A stretch of DNA of 64,000 nt from Chloroflexota bacterium (GTDB lineage: Bacteria > Chloroflexota > UBA6077 > FW602-bin22 > JAMCVK01), in contig JAMCVK010000025.1 of NCBI GenBank assembly GCA_023475225.1, positions 1-64,000 of the forward strand, in the 5' to 3' direction. The notes below the pieces were generated by a model. That model worked only from the letters and a program-made list of their open reading frames with translations, had not been told where the DNA came from and did no database searches. How positions within the stretch are numbered: position 1 is the stretch's first letter; each line of letters begins with the position of its first letter. The translations under genes were made by a program, and so were the position numbers. Below are positions 18,541 to 27,139 of the stretch, piece after piece.

Positions 18541-20517
18541 ATGAGTATGAAAAAGAAGGCCATCGTCATCGGACTCGATTCGATCAGTCTTCCCTGGGTG
18601 AAGCGGTTCGCCGCCGAGGGAGCGCTGCCCAACATGAAGCGCCTGATGGAGATGGGCGCAACTAATAAGGCGATGCCCTGTATTCCAGCTTATACACCGA
18701 CCAACTGGGCCACCATCGCCACCGGCGCCTGGCCGGGCACACACGGCGCTGGCAATTGGAACGATCGCTCCCCTGCTGATCCTGCGGCTCGGGTTTCACT
18801 TTCCACCTTTGATTCTCGCGCCATTATGGCCGAAACCATCTGGGGGGTAGCCGAGCAGGCCGGTCTACGAAGCCTGGTGATCGCCTACCCAGGATCATGG
18901 CCCCCTCGGATCACCAATGGCTACGTCGTTGCCCCCTTGGACAAGGGGCTTGTTTCGCGACAGATGATCCCAGGTGCAGAGTATACTACCGCAGCAGCTG
19001 GACCGAAGGCCATCAATGTGACCCTGACCCAGACCAAAAATGAGCATTTCGCCTCTAACAAACGGCCCCTGGAGACGACCATCATCGTCTCCCCACAACA
19101 CCCAGCGCTTACGGGCAAAACGGAGAGAGGGGTGCCCTGGGGTTTTGATTTGGCCCAGCAGGTCGGCGCTGTAGAGGATGGGGCAGACCTGGAGACAGCT
19201 GTTATAGAAGGGAGGATACACGCCTCGACAGCAGCGGTCTCTGCCAGTGAGGCGGTGTTTCACGCCCTTGTGCTAAACTCTCAGGGTCAGGGATATGATC
19301 GCCTTCTCCTCTATGAGGGGAATGATAGCAGTCACCCTGCGGCCGATCTGAAAGTGGGCGATTGGAGCCCCTGGTTTTTCAAGCGGTTTGAACTCAATGG
19401 CCGAAGAGAGGGCGGCTCTTTTCGCTTCAAGCTCCTTCACCTCTCCCCCGACGGCCGGGAACTCCGTTTGTTGCGCTCGGAAGTCTACCCAACTGCTGGC
19501 TTCACCCACCCTTCAGGACTGGCAGAGGAATTGATCGCGAAGGTCGGGCCGTATTTCGAGCATCCTGTCCTGAAAGAGCCTCGTACACGAGAGGAGGAGG
19601 ACGCTGTCATCGAGGAGGTACGTTATCAGGCGATGTGGCACGCCAGGGTGGCCGAATACTTGAATGGGCATTGGGATCTTTATTATAGCCACTGGCACTG
19701 GACCGACTCCGCCGAGCATCGCTGGCTGGCCGCCAGTGACCCTGCCTCGCCAGCCTACGATCCGGCTGAGGCCCAGAGGTGCCTGGATTTCCGCCGCCGT
19801 TCCTACCAGGGGGCTGATGAAATGGTCGGCGCCTTCCTGAAAATGGCTGACGAACAGACTTACATAGCCGTCATCTCCGACCATGGCAACTCCCCTAACA
19901 TCCGGGTATGCAGCACACTGAAACTCCTGGCCGAAAGTGGGCTTACAGTCTTCCGGGGAGATCCATACCGTCCACTGGGCATCGATTGGACCAGATCACG
20001 TGCCTACCCGCACGGTGCACTCCAGATATGCGTCAACCTCAAGGGCCGGGAACCTCAGGGGATAGTCTCAGCGGAGGACTATGAGAAGGTACAGGAAGAG
20101 ATCATCGATCTCCTCTACAACTGGCGAGAGCCGCAGACAGGCAAAAGGGCTATAGCCCTGGCCTTGAAGAAAAAAGATGCCCCTCTAATTGGTTTCTGGG
20201 GGGAGAGGGCCGGAGACGTGATCTTTGTCTTCAATCAGGGCTTCGGTTGGGGCAGACCGACGGCGGGCACAATCGATGTGGCTCCTCTCAGCGCCAATCA
20301 TGGGCCTCAGGTGCCGACAGCTGAGACAAGTCTGTCCTCCAATCTGGCCGTCCTGATTATGGCCGGTCCTGGCATAAAGAGGGGTTATGAGCGTGATTAT
20401 CAGCGCTACGGACTGATGCGACTGGTAGATTTCGTGCCCACACTCTCATTCTTGCTTGGCTTCAAGCCACCAGCGCAAAGCGCCGGCACGGTGCTTTATG
20501 ATCTCCTGGAGGAGTAG
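18541..20517 (+). CDS. alkaline-phosphatase-superfamily phosphodiesterase (PF01663 type)
   Basis: A 658-residue enzyme of the type I phosphodiesterase/nucleotide pyrophosphatase group. Visible metal-site elements are GLDSI near the start, the nucleophile Thr in YTPTNWATIATGAWPGTHG (about residues 48-66), DSAEHRW and SDHGNSPN. No signal peptide is present, so it works in the cytoplasm on an imported phosphodiester or phospho-sugar. The paralogue at 20718 shares the same layout. The ATG is preceded by TAGGAG. A phosphomutase-like role is the main alternative. Confidence 0.85.
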   Translation: MSMKKKAIVIGLDSISLPWVKRFAAEGALPNMKRLMEMGATNKAMPCIPAYTPTNWATIATGAWPGTHGAGNWNDRSPADPAARVSLSTFDSRAIMAETIWGVAEQAGLRSLVIAYPGSWPPRITNGYVVAPLDKGLVSRQMIPGAEYTTAAAGPKAINVTLTQTKNEHFASNKRPLETTIIVSPQHPALTGKTERGVPWGFDLAQQVGAVEDGADLETAVIEGRIHASTAAVSASEAVFHALVLNSQGQGYDRLLLYEGNDSSHPAADLKVGDWSPWFFKRFELNGRREGGSFRFKLLHLSPDGRELRLLRSEVYPTAGFTHPSGLAEELIAKVGPYFEHPVLKEPRTREEEDAVIEEVRYQAMWHARVAEYLNGHWDLYYSHWHWTDSAEHRWLAASDPASPAYDPAEAQRCLDFRRRSYQGADEMVGAFLKMADEQTYIAVISDHGNSPNIRVCSTLKLLAESGLTVFRGDPYRPLGIDWTRSRAYPHGALQICVNLKGREPQGIVSAEDYEKVQEEIIDLLYNWREPQTGKRAIALALKKKDAPLIGFWGERAGDVIFVFNQGFGWGRPTAGTIDVAPLSANHGPQVPTAETSLSSNLAVLIMAGPGIKRGYERDYQRYGLMRLVDFVPTLSFLLGFKPPAQSAGTVLYDLLEE

Positions 20518-20532
20518 GGGGAAAGAGAGAGG

Positions 20533-20690
20533 TAGTCCAGAAAGGGGTAACCCCCTCCTCGAAGTCCGCCGAAGGAGGACGGGGTGTGCAGAGGGGCAAA
20601 GCCCCTCTGCTGGGGCTTGGGGTATCCCCAAACCTCTATTCTCCCCCTTCTCCCGCCTTGCGGGAGAAGGGGGCAGGGGGATGAGGGCAT
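20533..20690 (+). repeat. dispersed nested-hairpin repeat
   Basis: Starts TAGTCCAGAAAGGGG and ends GGGGGATGAGGGCA, the same boundaries as the copy at 353-461. Inside are GAGGGGC-AAA-GCCCCTC and a perfect 13-bp stem with a 5-base loop (20643-20655 with 20661-20673). It ends about 28 bp before the next start codon and points toward it. Confidence 0.75.
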
Positions 20691-20717
20691 ATACTAAAGT
20701 ATTAGGAGGAATCAATT

Positions 20718-22817
20718 ATGCTTTTCGGGAAGGCCAAGAGGGTCATCCTCATCGGACTGGATGCGCTGATGCCAGAGATGGTGGAAAAGTTCGTGGCTGA
20801 GGGCAATATGCCGGCCATCAAGCGTTTGATGGCTGAGGGGGTCTTCTCACCCATGTACTCCTCCCCACCCGTGGATACACCGACCAACTGGACCTCCCTG
20901 GCTACCGGCGCCTGGACGGGCACCCACGGCAACAACACCTTCGGCGTCCATTTGCCCGGTGAGCCTTTCGACCAGATTCACGACTTCAGCGAGAACATCT
21001 TCCCCAAGTTCCCCAACAGGGCCAAGGATAACCTCAACCAGTTATCGCGGGCTGAGTACATCTGGCAGGCAGCGGAACGGGCGGGCAAGAGATGTATCCT
21101 GGTCAACTATCCCGGTGGCTGGCCACCCAACATCAAGAAGGGCATCGTGGTTGACGGCTCTGGCCCCTACTCCTCCGTGCTGTCGAGGCTGAGTTATCCC
21201 AATCGCTACGTTGCGGGAGATGATGAGGTGCCTGATTCCCCATCTCCCGAGTCCATACTGGCCGGGATCAGAGATAATCCACGTGGTCCTATCCCGCTCA
21301 ACCTTGCTCCGGCTGCTGGCTGGCACAATCTTCCCTCCTCCTCTCGTCCACCCCTGGATGGGGAACTTATGGTGCCTCGCTCGGTGGGGCTCTGGGCGGA
21401 CAAGGAGGGGCGCTGGAGGGTAGGTGACCCCGCCTCCGGGGAGAAGCTGATCTATCATCTTCTCCTCCTCCTGGGCGCTCAAGGTGGGGGATATGATCGG
21501 GTGCTTATCTCCAGGGAGAAGGATGCGGAGAAGGCTCTTGGTGTTCTCAAGGTAGGGGAGTGGAGCGAGTGGCTTCGTGCTGACTTTGAGACGCCCTATG
21601 CCCCGGTGCGGGGCAAGTTCAAGATACATCTGGAGGAGTTATCGTCTGATGGGAGGAGGGTGAGCCTACAGCGGACGGTGGTCTTCAATGCTCAGGGCTG
21701 GGCCTATCCGGAGGGGGTAGGGGAGGAGTTGATTGAGGAGATGCTGGCCCTAGAGAGTGGTGAGCAGGTGGGGGAAGAGGAGGAGCTAACCCCAAAGGTG
21801 CCGGTCATCTGTCCGGTGTATGAGCCCACGTCCATTCCGCACCAGGCGGCGGGGATAGCGGCCATGACGCGCTATCTGGCGCAGAAGCATCCCTGGGACC
21901 TCCTGTTTGTCCAGCTTCATGCCCCGGATGGGCTCTACCACGAGATTCAGAACGAGATCTGTCCCGATTGGGCCCTTTATGATCTCCAGCGGGCTGACGA
22001 GGCCTGGGAGAGATTTCGCCAGGAGTACAAGGTGCTGGACCAGATGGTGGGGGAGATCCTGGGTAGCTGCGCTGATGAAGAGACGCTAAAAGTGGTCCTC
22101 TCCGACCACGGAGCCATACCAGCAGTGAAAATGGTCTGGGTGGGAAAGCCTCTCGTCGAGGCCGGGCTGCTCGTTTACAAGGAGGAGAAGGGACGACTGG
22201 TGCTGGATTGGGCGAAGAGCAAGGTGGTGCTCGGCGATCACCCCCTGGCCCAGAACATCTGGGTGAACCTCAAGGGACGAGGCCCCCAGGGCATCGTGGA
22301 GCCTGGGGAGGAGTATGAGCGAGTGCGCACTGAGGCCATAAAGGCTCTTTACTCGATGCGGGACCCAGAAACGGGCGAGTGCCCGGTGGCGCTGGCTTTA
22401 CGCACTGAAGAGGCCAGCTTCCTGGGGCAGTGGGGAGATAGGGTCGGCGATATCGTCTATTACCTTGCACCGAAATATTCCACTAATAGCACTATCCATT
22501 CAGTTGGACCCTTCGATCTGGCCCTCATCCCCGAGACTGGCTTTGAGCCGATACATCAACAGGTGTGGGGTCGCCATGGTGGCCGAGTGCAGCGCCTGGC
22601 CTGCGGAATGCATCATTGCTACCTGCCCACAGCCAGGTACAGTGGATGTTCGGTGCAGGCCGTCCTGGTGATGGCTGGGCCGGGGATAAGGCGAGGCCAT
22701 CGCCTTCCCATGCCACCCTGGACAGTGGACGTGACTCCCACTATCACCCACCTGTTGGGCATCCCAGCCCCGGCTCAGTCGGAGGGAAAGATCGTGAGCG
22801 ATGCGCTTGTTATTTAG
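20718..22817 (+). CDS. alkaline-phosphatase-superfamily phosphodiesterase, second copy
   Basis: A 699-residue paralogue of the upstream enzyme with the same landmarks: IGLDALMPEMVEKFVAEGNM, DTPTNWTSLATGAWTGTHG (about residues 53-71), HAPDGLYHE, SDHGAIPAVK and a C-terminal MAGPGIRRGH. It lacks a signal peptide. The substrate-facing middle regions of the two copies differ strongly, suggesting different leaving groups or sequential steps. A clear AGGAGG precedes the ATG. It is followed at 85 bp by an oxidoreductase, consistent with a catabolic set. Confidence 0.85.
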   Translation: MLFGKAKRVILIGLDALMPEMVEKFVAEGNMPAIKRLMAEGVFSPMYSSPPVDTPTNWTSLATGAWTGTHGNNTFGVHLPGEPFDQIHDFSENIFPKFPNRAKDNLNQLSRAEYIWQAAERAGKRCILVNYPGGWPPNIKKGIVVDGSGPYSSVLSRLSYPNRYVAGDDEVPDSPSPESILAGIRDNPRGPIPLNLAPAAGWHNLPSSSRPPLDGELMVPRSVGLWADKEGRWRVGDPASGEKLIYHLLLLLGAQGGGYDRVLISREKDAEKALGVLKVGEWSEWLRADFETPYAPVRGKFKIHLEELSSDGRRVSLQRTVVFNAQGWAYPEGVGEELIEEMLALESGEQVGEEEELTPKVPVICPVYEPTSIPHQAAGIAAMTRYLAQKHPWDLLFVQLHAPDGLYHEIQNEICPDWALYDLQRADEAWERFRQEYKVLDQMVGEILGSCADEETLKVVLSDHGAIPAVKMVWVGKPLVEAGLLVYKEEKGRLVLDWAKSKVVLGDHPLAQNIWVNLKGRGPQGIVEPGEEYERVRTEAIKALYSMRDPETGECPVALALRTEEASFLGQWGDRVGDIVYYLAPKYSTNSTIHSVGPFDLALIPETGFEPIHQQVWGRHGGRVQRLACGMHHCYLPTARYSGCSVQAVLVMAGPGIRRGHRLPMPPWTVDVTPTITHLLGIPAPAQSEGKIVSDALVI

Positions 22818-22902
22818 CCGCCGATAGGTTAAATTAAGCGCTGATCGAGACTCGATGATAGCCGCTTAGAGAAATAATTCCACACAGGAGGGATGATTAT
22901 CT

Positions 22903-23985
22903 GTGGCCCATGAATTGAGAGTAGCTGTAATTGGTGCCGGTCATATCGGTAGCGTCCACGTGCGTGCCTTGCGCGCCTTAGGCCAACCGGTGGTGGCTCT
23001 GGCCAGCTCCGATCCAGAGCGGGCCACCCGCCGGGCAGAAGCCCTGGGGGTGCCCCAAGGTTATGGAGATTATAGGAAGCTCTTAGACAACGAGCGGGTT
23101 GATATCGTCCATGTCTGTACCCCACCCGCCCTCCATTATCCTATAGTAAAGGACTGCCTGGAGCGTGGGAGACATGTCGTCTGCGAGAAGCCTCTCACCG
23201 CTGATCCAACCGAATCGGCCGCCCTGAACGACCTGGCCTCACAGAAGGGCTTACTGAACGCAGTCTGCTTCAATATTCGCTACTATCCAGCGTGTCAAAC
23301 GGCTGGGGAAAAGGTACAGAAGGGTGAGCTGGGAAAGGTACATCTTATTCACGGCTCATACCTGCAAGAATTCCACCTTCCAGAAACGCCCTGGGGCTGG
23401 CGCTTCATACCGGAACTGGCCGGGCCGATGCGCGCCATAACTGAGATTGGCTCGCATTGGGTGGATCTCGTCAGTCATATCAGTGGGTTTCGCCCCCAGG
23501 CAGTGATGTCCCATATGGGCACCTTCTTCCCCACACGCCAGAAACCCCTCAACCCTCCTCAGACTGGGTTTGAGACGGCGCAGGTTACCTCCGAGGATTA
23601 CGCCAGTGCCCTCCTCTCCTTCGGGAGTGGAGCACTGGGAGCCCTTACCGTATCCGAGATCAGCAGCGGACGTAAGAACAGGCTCTTCTTTCAGGTGGAC
23701 GGCTCTGATGGCTCCCTTTGGTGGGATTCGGAGATGCCCAATCGTCTCGCCCTTGGTCACAAGACGAGGGCCAACGAGGAGCTGGTGAGCGGCCAGGCCA
23801 CTGGATATGCCGAGACCTTCCGCTTGCTCTTTGAGGACGTGTACCGTCATTTGTGCCAGGGCAGTTTCCAGAAGCCAGCTCAGCCAACCTATCCCACCTT
23901 CGCTGATGGACATGCAGCCGTCTTGATCTGCGACGCCATATATAGAAGTGCTAAAGAGCAGCACTGGATCGAGGTTCAAATCTGA
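22903..23985 (+). CDS. Gfo/Idh/MocA-family oxidoreductase
   Basis: A 360-residue NAD(P)-dependent enzyme. The dinucleotide-binding loop VAVIGAGHIGSVHVRAL is at residues 6-22, the family signature CEKPLTADP near 98, and a conserved catalytic-region EIGSHWVDLVSH near 187. Members oxidise sugars, inositols or related polyols. It starts at GTG (22903) behind GGAGGG. As the last gene of the ROK-led run, it would act on the polyol or sugar released by the two phosphodiesterases; this is inference. Confidence 0.9.
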   Translation: MAHELRVAVIGAGHIGSVHVRALRALGQPVVALASSDPERATRRAEALGVPQGYGDYRKLLDNERVDIVHVCTPPALHYPIVKDCLERGRHVVCEKPLTADPTESAALNDLASQKGLLNAVCFNIRYYPACQTAGEKVQKGELGKVHLIHGSYLQEFHLPETPWGWRFIPELAGPMRAITEIGSHWVDLVSHISGFRPQAVMSHMGTFFPTRQKPLNPPQTGFETAQVTSEDYASALLSFGSGALGALTVSEISSGRKNRLFFQVDGSDGSLWWDSEMPNRLALGHKTRANEELVSGQATGYAETFRLLFEDVYRHLCQGSFQKPAQPTYPTFADGHAAVLICDAIYRSAKEQHWIEVQI

Positions 23986-24032
23986 GGACAAGAGCCGAGG
24001 GTTTCCTAATATGGCTCGACCAAGTGCCTCAT

Positions 24033-24040
24033 GCTATAAT
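24033..24040 (+). promoter_or_regulatory. extended -10 promoter for the 24079-folC run
   Basis: GCTATAAT preceded by T gives the extended -10 form TGCTATAAT, about 38 bp upstream of the small gene start. No good -35 is visible, which is usual for extended -10 promoters. The same TGCTATAAT word precedes tatC. Confidence 0.55.
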
Positions 24041-24078
24041 GAGGCGGAATCGGTGAGACTATACCCGAGGGAAGCGGC

Positions 24079-24321
24079 GTGAGCAAAGAGACGGCCATGT
24101 TCATCCTGCACAAGGCGGCCACGGATTTGCTATTTAGGGACCAGCTAGTGCGTGATCCCTACGCTGTCCTGTGCAAACTTGACCTAACCCCGCAGGAGAT
24201 CGAAGCGCTTATGGTCGGTGATCCTGAGAGGTTAGCGGCCTGCGGACTGGATCCGCGCATCGCTGGTTGGATTCCATGGCTAAAAGTAAATCGCAGAGCG
24301 CTCGAGTTCGATGAGAATTAG
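24079..24321 (+). CDS. small protein resembling Os1348/NHLP-type leader domains
   Basis: An 80-residue protein starting with GTG behind GAGGGA. Its body follows the pattern FRDQLVRDPYAVLCKLDLTPQEIEAL, which resembles small helical Os1348/nitrile-hydratase-leader-like proteins and LigA-like folds. Some of these serve as leaders of modified peptides, but no maturation enzyme is nearby. It has its own promoter and lies 23 bp before folC. The family assignment is tentative; that it is a gene is well supported by its ribosome site, spacing and composition. Confidence 0.6.
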   Translation: MSKETAMFILHKAATDLLFRDQLVRDPYAVLCKLDLTPQEIEALMVGDPERLAACGLDPRIAGWIPWLKVNRRALEFDEN

Positions 24322-24344
24322 AGAGCAGAGAAGTAGGGTCATTA

Positions 24345-25727
24345 ATGAATTATGAGGAGGCGCTCAATTACATTTACAGCTTCACCGACTATGAGAGAAC
24401 CACTGTTCAGCTCTACGGTGCCCCCGCCTGCAATCTAGAGCGCACCGAGCATCTTCTGAATCTCTTAGGCAACCCTCAGCATCATTACCAGTCCATTCAT
24501 ATCGCCGGAACCAAGGGTAAAGGTTCCACAGCAGCAATGATTGCCTCTGTCATGGAGGCTGCTGGCTATAAGGTGGCCCTTTATACCTCTCCTCATCTCC
24601 ACTCCTTTCGGGAAAGGATCAGGACCAATCAGCATCCTATCCCAGGCCATCGACTGAGCACCATCATCTCTCAGATGAGACCGCTGGTAGATCAGGTGCA
24701 CTCCGATTGCCCCGATTTAGGGCGACTGACTACCTTCGAGGTGAGCACGGCCCTGGCTTTCACCTACTTCGCTACTGAGGCCGTCGACTTCGCCGTCATC
24801 GAGGTTGGGATGGGTGGACGGCTTGACGCGACCAACGTCTTACGACCCCTCGTCTCCATCATCACTTCGATCAGCCTCGACCATGTTCCTATCTTAGGAG
24901 ATACCCTGCCTCAAATTGCCGCTGAGAAGGCTGGCATTATCAAGGATAACGGTCTAGTGGTCAGTGCCCCTCAGAGGCCAGAGGTGCTCGCCGTGCTTGA
25001 GGAGACCTGCCACGCCCGTAAGGCCCGACTCTTCCTCATAGGCCAGGACTGGCGCTGGGAAGCAAGGGCTGGGCAGTATGATTGGAAGGAGGGTCGGCTC
25101 CAATCTTTCGATGTGCAGGGGCCCTTCGGAGAACATAAGGGTCTGGAGATTCCCCTATTAGGCCGGCACCAGCTGGTTAACGCCACGACGGCCGTGGCTG
25201 CGCTGGAGTTATTGCGCGAATATGGCCTTACGATAGACGCTTTGAGCATTCGCCAGGGGCTGCGTCAGGTCATCTGGCCAGGTCGATTAGAGGTCGTTTC
25301 CTGGAGACCGTTGCTTGTTCTAGATGGCGCCCACAACGCCGACTCAGCCGAAAAACTGCTGGCCGCTTTACAGGAAGGACTGCACTACAAGCGACTCATC
25401 CTGATTCTGGGCACCTCAGCTGGCAAAGACATCCCCGGTATCATCAGAGCCTTGGCCCCGGCGGCCGAGTTGATTATCACCACTCAATCTAAGCACCCAA
25501 GAGCAGCTGACCCCCAGCTGCTACAACAGGAAGGGGCCAAATATGGCTGTCAAATTCGGGTAGTAGAGGACGTCCAAGCGGCTTTAGACGTAGCGCTTGA
25601 TATGGCCGACGAGCATGACCTGATCTGCGTCACCGGCTCGCTTTTCGTAGTGGCCGAAGCGCGTGAGTCCTTGGGGCGAGCGCCCCACGCTCAAGAGATG
25701 TTAGAGGTGCTGGGCAAGAGTGCTTAG
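24345..25727 (+). CDS. folC: folylpolyglutamate synthase / dihydrofolate synthase
   Basis: A Mur-ligase-type enzyme of 460 residues that adds glutamate to folates. It has the P-loop IAGTKGKGSTAAM (about residues 50-62), the FAVIEVGMGGRLDATNV segment, SLDHVPILGDTLPQIA and the C-domain LDGAHNADSAEK. Length and motif order are standard. Its 3' end overlaps the converging thioredoxin gene by 27 bp. Confidence 0.95.
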   Translation: MNYEEALNYIYSFTDYERTTVQLYGAPACNLERTEHLLNLLGNPQHHYQSIHIAGTKGKGSTAAMIASVMEAAGYKVALYTSPHLHSFRERIRTNQHPIPGHRLSTIISQMRPLVDQVHSDCPDLGRLTTFEVSTALAFTYFATEAVDFAVIEVGMGGRLDATNVLRPLVSIITSISLDHVPILGDTLPQIAAEKAGIIKDNGLVVSAPQRPEVLAVLEETCHARKARLFLIGQDWRWEARAGQYDWKEGRLQSFDVQGPFGEHKGLEIPLLGRHQLVNATTAVAALELLREYGLTIDALSIRQGLRQVIWPGRLEVVSWRPLLVLDGAHNADSAEKLLAALQEGLHYKRLILILGTSAGKDIPGIIRALAPAAELIITTQSKHPRAADPQLLQQEGAKYGCQIRVVEDVQAALDVALDMADEHDLICVTGSLFVVAEARESLGRAPHAQEMLEVLGKSA

Positions 25728-26024
25728 CAGACTCGCCTTTGGCATATAGCCAACCAGGCGCTCGACAGCCTTACCTTCTTTAAAAAGGATTAGGGTGGGA
25801 ATGCTCATCACCCCGAAGCGGCGGGGTACATGGCGATTGGCATCAACATCCAGCTTGGCCACCTTGATCTGGCCATCGTATTCAGCAGCGATCTCCTCCA
25901 GTATGGGAGCGATCATACGGCAGGGATTACACCATGCCGCCCAAAAATCGACCAGGACCGGTGTGGTTGACTGGAGGACTTCACTGTCAAAGGTAGCATC
26001 GCTGACGATTATAGGATCACTCAT
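25701..26024 (-). CDS. trxA: thioredoxin with a WCNPC active site
   Basis: A 107-residue single-domain thioredoxin: VLVDFWAAWCNPCRMIAPILEEIA with both redox cysteines, then the cis-Pro segment MSIPTLILFKEG. The residue after the first Cys is Asn instead of the usual Gly, which should alter redox potential. The gene converges on and overlaps folC by 27 bp. A typical ribosome site (AGGAGG) precedes the ATG. Role: general cytoplasmic disulfide reduction. Confidence 0.92.
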   Translation of the reverse strand: MSDPIIVSDATFDSEVLQSTTPVLVDFWAAWCNPCRMIAPILEEIAAEYDGQIKVAKLDVDANRHVPRRFGVMSIPTLILFKEGKAVERLVGYMPKASLLSTLAQHL

Positions 26025-26096
26025 CGGCTAAAAACCTCCTTAGTTCTATCTGAGGACACGCAGAAAAGTCAATCTCCGAATCTCTTCTTCATTGGG

Positions 26097-26170
26097 GTAC
26101 CCTTATTCTCCCATCGCTTCTCCCTTTGGAAGAAGGGGCGAAGTTATACAGGGTAGTACCCTAGAATCCT
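26097..26170 (-). repeat. degenerate copy of the dispersed nested-hairpin repeat
   Basis: The order of words (ATTCTCCC, CTTCTCCC, GAAGAAGGGG, CAGGGTAGTACCCTAGAATCC) parallels the copy at 353-461 but with many changes. It lies between the restriction gene end and the thioredoxin start, in the same orientation relative to the downstream gene as the other copies. Confidence 0.5.
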
Positions 26171-26173
26171 CTT

Positions 26174-27139
26174 TCAGATACCGAGAGGATCAAAGACTTC
26201 TCCGCGCTTACTTTCATTTTCCAAAACATCCTCTATAGTAAACCAATAGTTTACAGCATCACGATTGATCTCCAAGTCGTGTCTTGCCTTTTGTGTGACT
26301 GATACTCCTTGAAGAATGAGAATTGTGATAGATTGATGGTTCTCCTCTCCGGCTCGGCGGAGACTTTTGATAGCGGCACCAACTCGCTCTAAGACGCCAG
26401 CGGTGTCTATGCCGCCTTTGATTTCAACTGCCGCCCAGATTTTGTTGTCTTGGTAAATTGCCACATCAGGTTCATCGGCGAATATAACGACTCGCCCGTC
26501 TTTCAACTGCATTCTTAACCCATCTTCTTTCTCGTCCGACACAACTCCCTTCTCCAGAAGTCTTCGCTGTAGAATTCCTTTGACGATGACTTCAACCCTG
26601 TTTCCCTTTGTATTCTGCCAAGACCCCTGAGCTTGTGAGCCTGCTGCCATTCCTCGCCATAGATCGAACTCACGAGCATCGATCTTCTCATCAAGTTCGA
26701 CGAGGCGGCTGATTATCTGATTCAGGTGTCTGACGATAGCTAAGGCAGTTGCATCATCAGGATTATCTTTACCAGCCTCGTAGCAGGCAACTGAAAGCCC
26801 TACCCTATTCATCGACTTCTGCGATACCATTGCCAGCATCCGGTAGTATCCTACAGAGCCAAATACGCTTTTCAAGATGGAGGGATGTGCAAAAACAATT
26901 ACCGGCTTGATCCCGCGATGAATAACCTTGTCCCATGCCCGTTTTGCTATTCCCAACAGACTCAAATCCCAATCCAGAGTTTCGCCTTTGATCCTCTCTA
27001 TTTCGGCTGCCACTACCAGCAGCCCCCACTCGTGGAGTTTCTGATGGAAGAACTCGCTTTTTGTGAGTTGGTCCAGAGACCACGCCCCGTAATCTCCACT
27101 TGATTTCATAAGGGGTTTCTTCTTCAGGGCTTCCTCCAT
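26174..27139 (-). CDS. type II restriction endonuclease, PD-(D/E)xK fold (XcyI-like)
   Basis: A 321-residue protein whose C-terminal third shows a PD-(D/E)xK nuclease core: Pro-Asp at 224-225 (DEPDVAIY) and Glu-Ile-Lys at 239-241 (AAVEIKGGID). The overall pattern, including KGGIDTAGVLERVGAAIKSL, resembles the XcyI/Cfr9I family that cuts CCCGGG. That family call is from memory and moderate. The ATG overlaps the methyltransferase end by 16 bp, the usual tight R-M coupling. Base composition here is visibly more AT-rich than the neighbours, fitting transfer. Confidence 0.75.
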   Translation of the reverse strand: MEEALKKKPLMKSSGDYGAWSLDQLTKSEFFHQKLHEWGLLVVAAEIERIKGETLDWDLSLLGIAKRAWDKVIHRGIKPVIVFAHPSILKSVFGSVGYYRMLAMVSQKSMNRVGLSVACYEAGKDNPDDATALAIVRHLNQIISRLVELDEKIDAREFDLWRGMAAGSQAQGSWQNTKGNRVEVIVKGILQRRLLEKGVVSDEKEDGLRMQLKDGRVVIFADEPDVAIYQDNKIWAAVEIKGGIDTAGVLERVGAAIKSLRRAGEENHQSITILILQGVSVTQKARHDLEINRDAVNYWFTIEDVLENESKRGEVFDPLGI

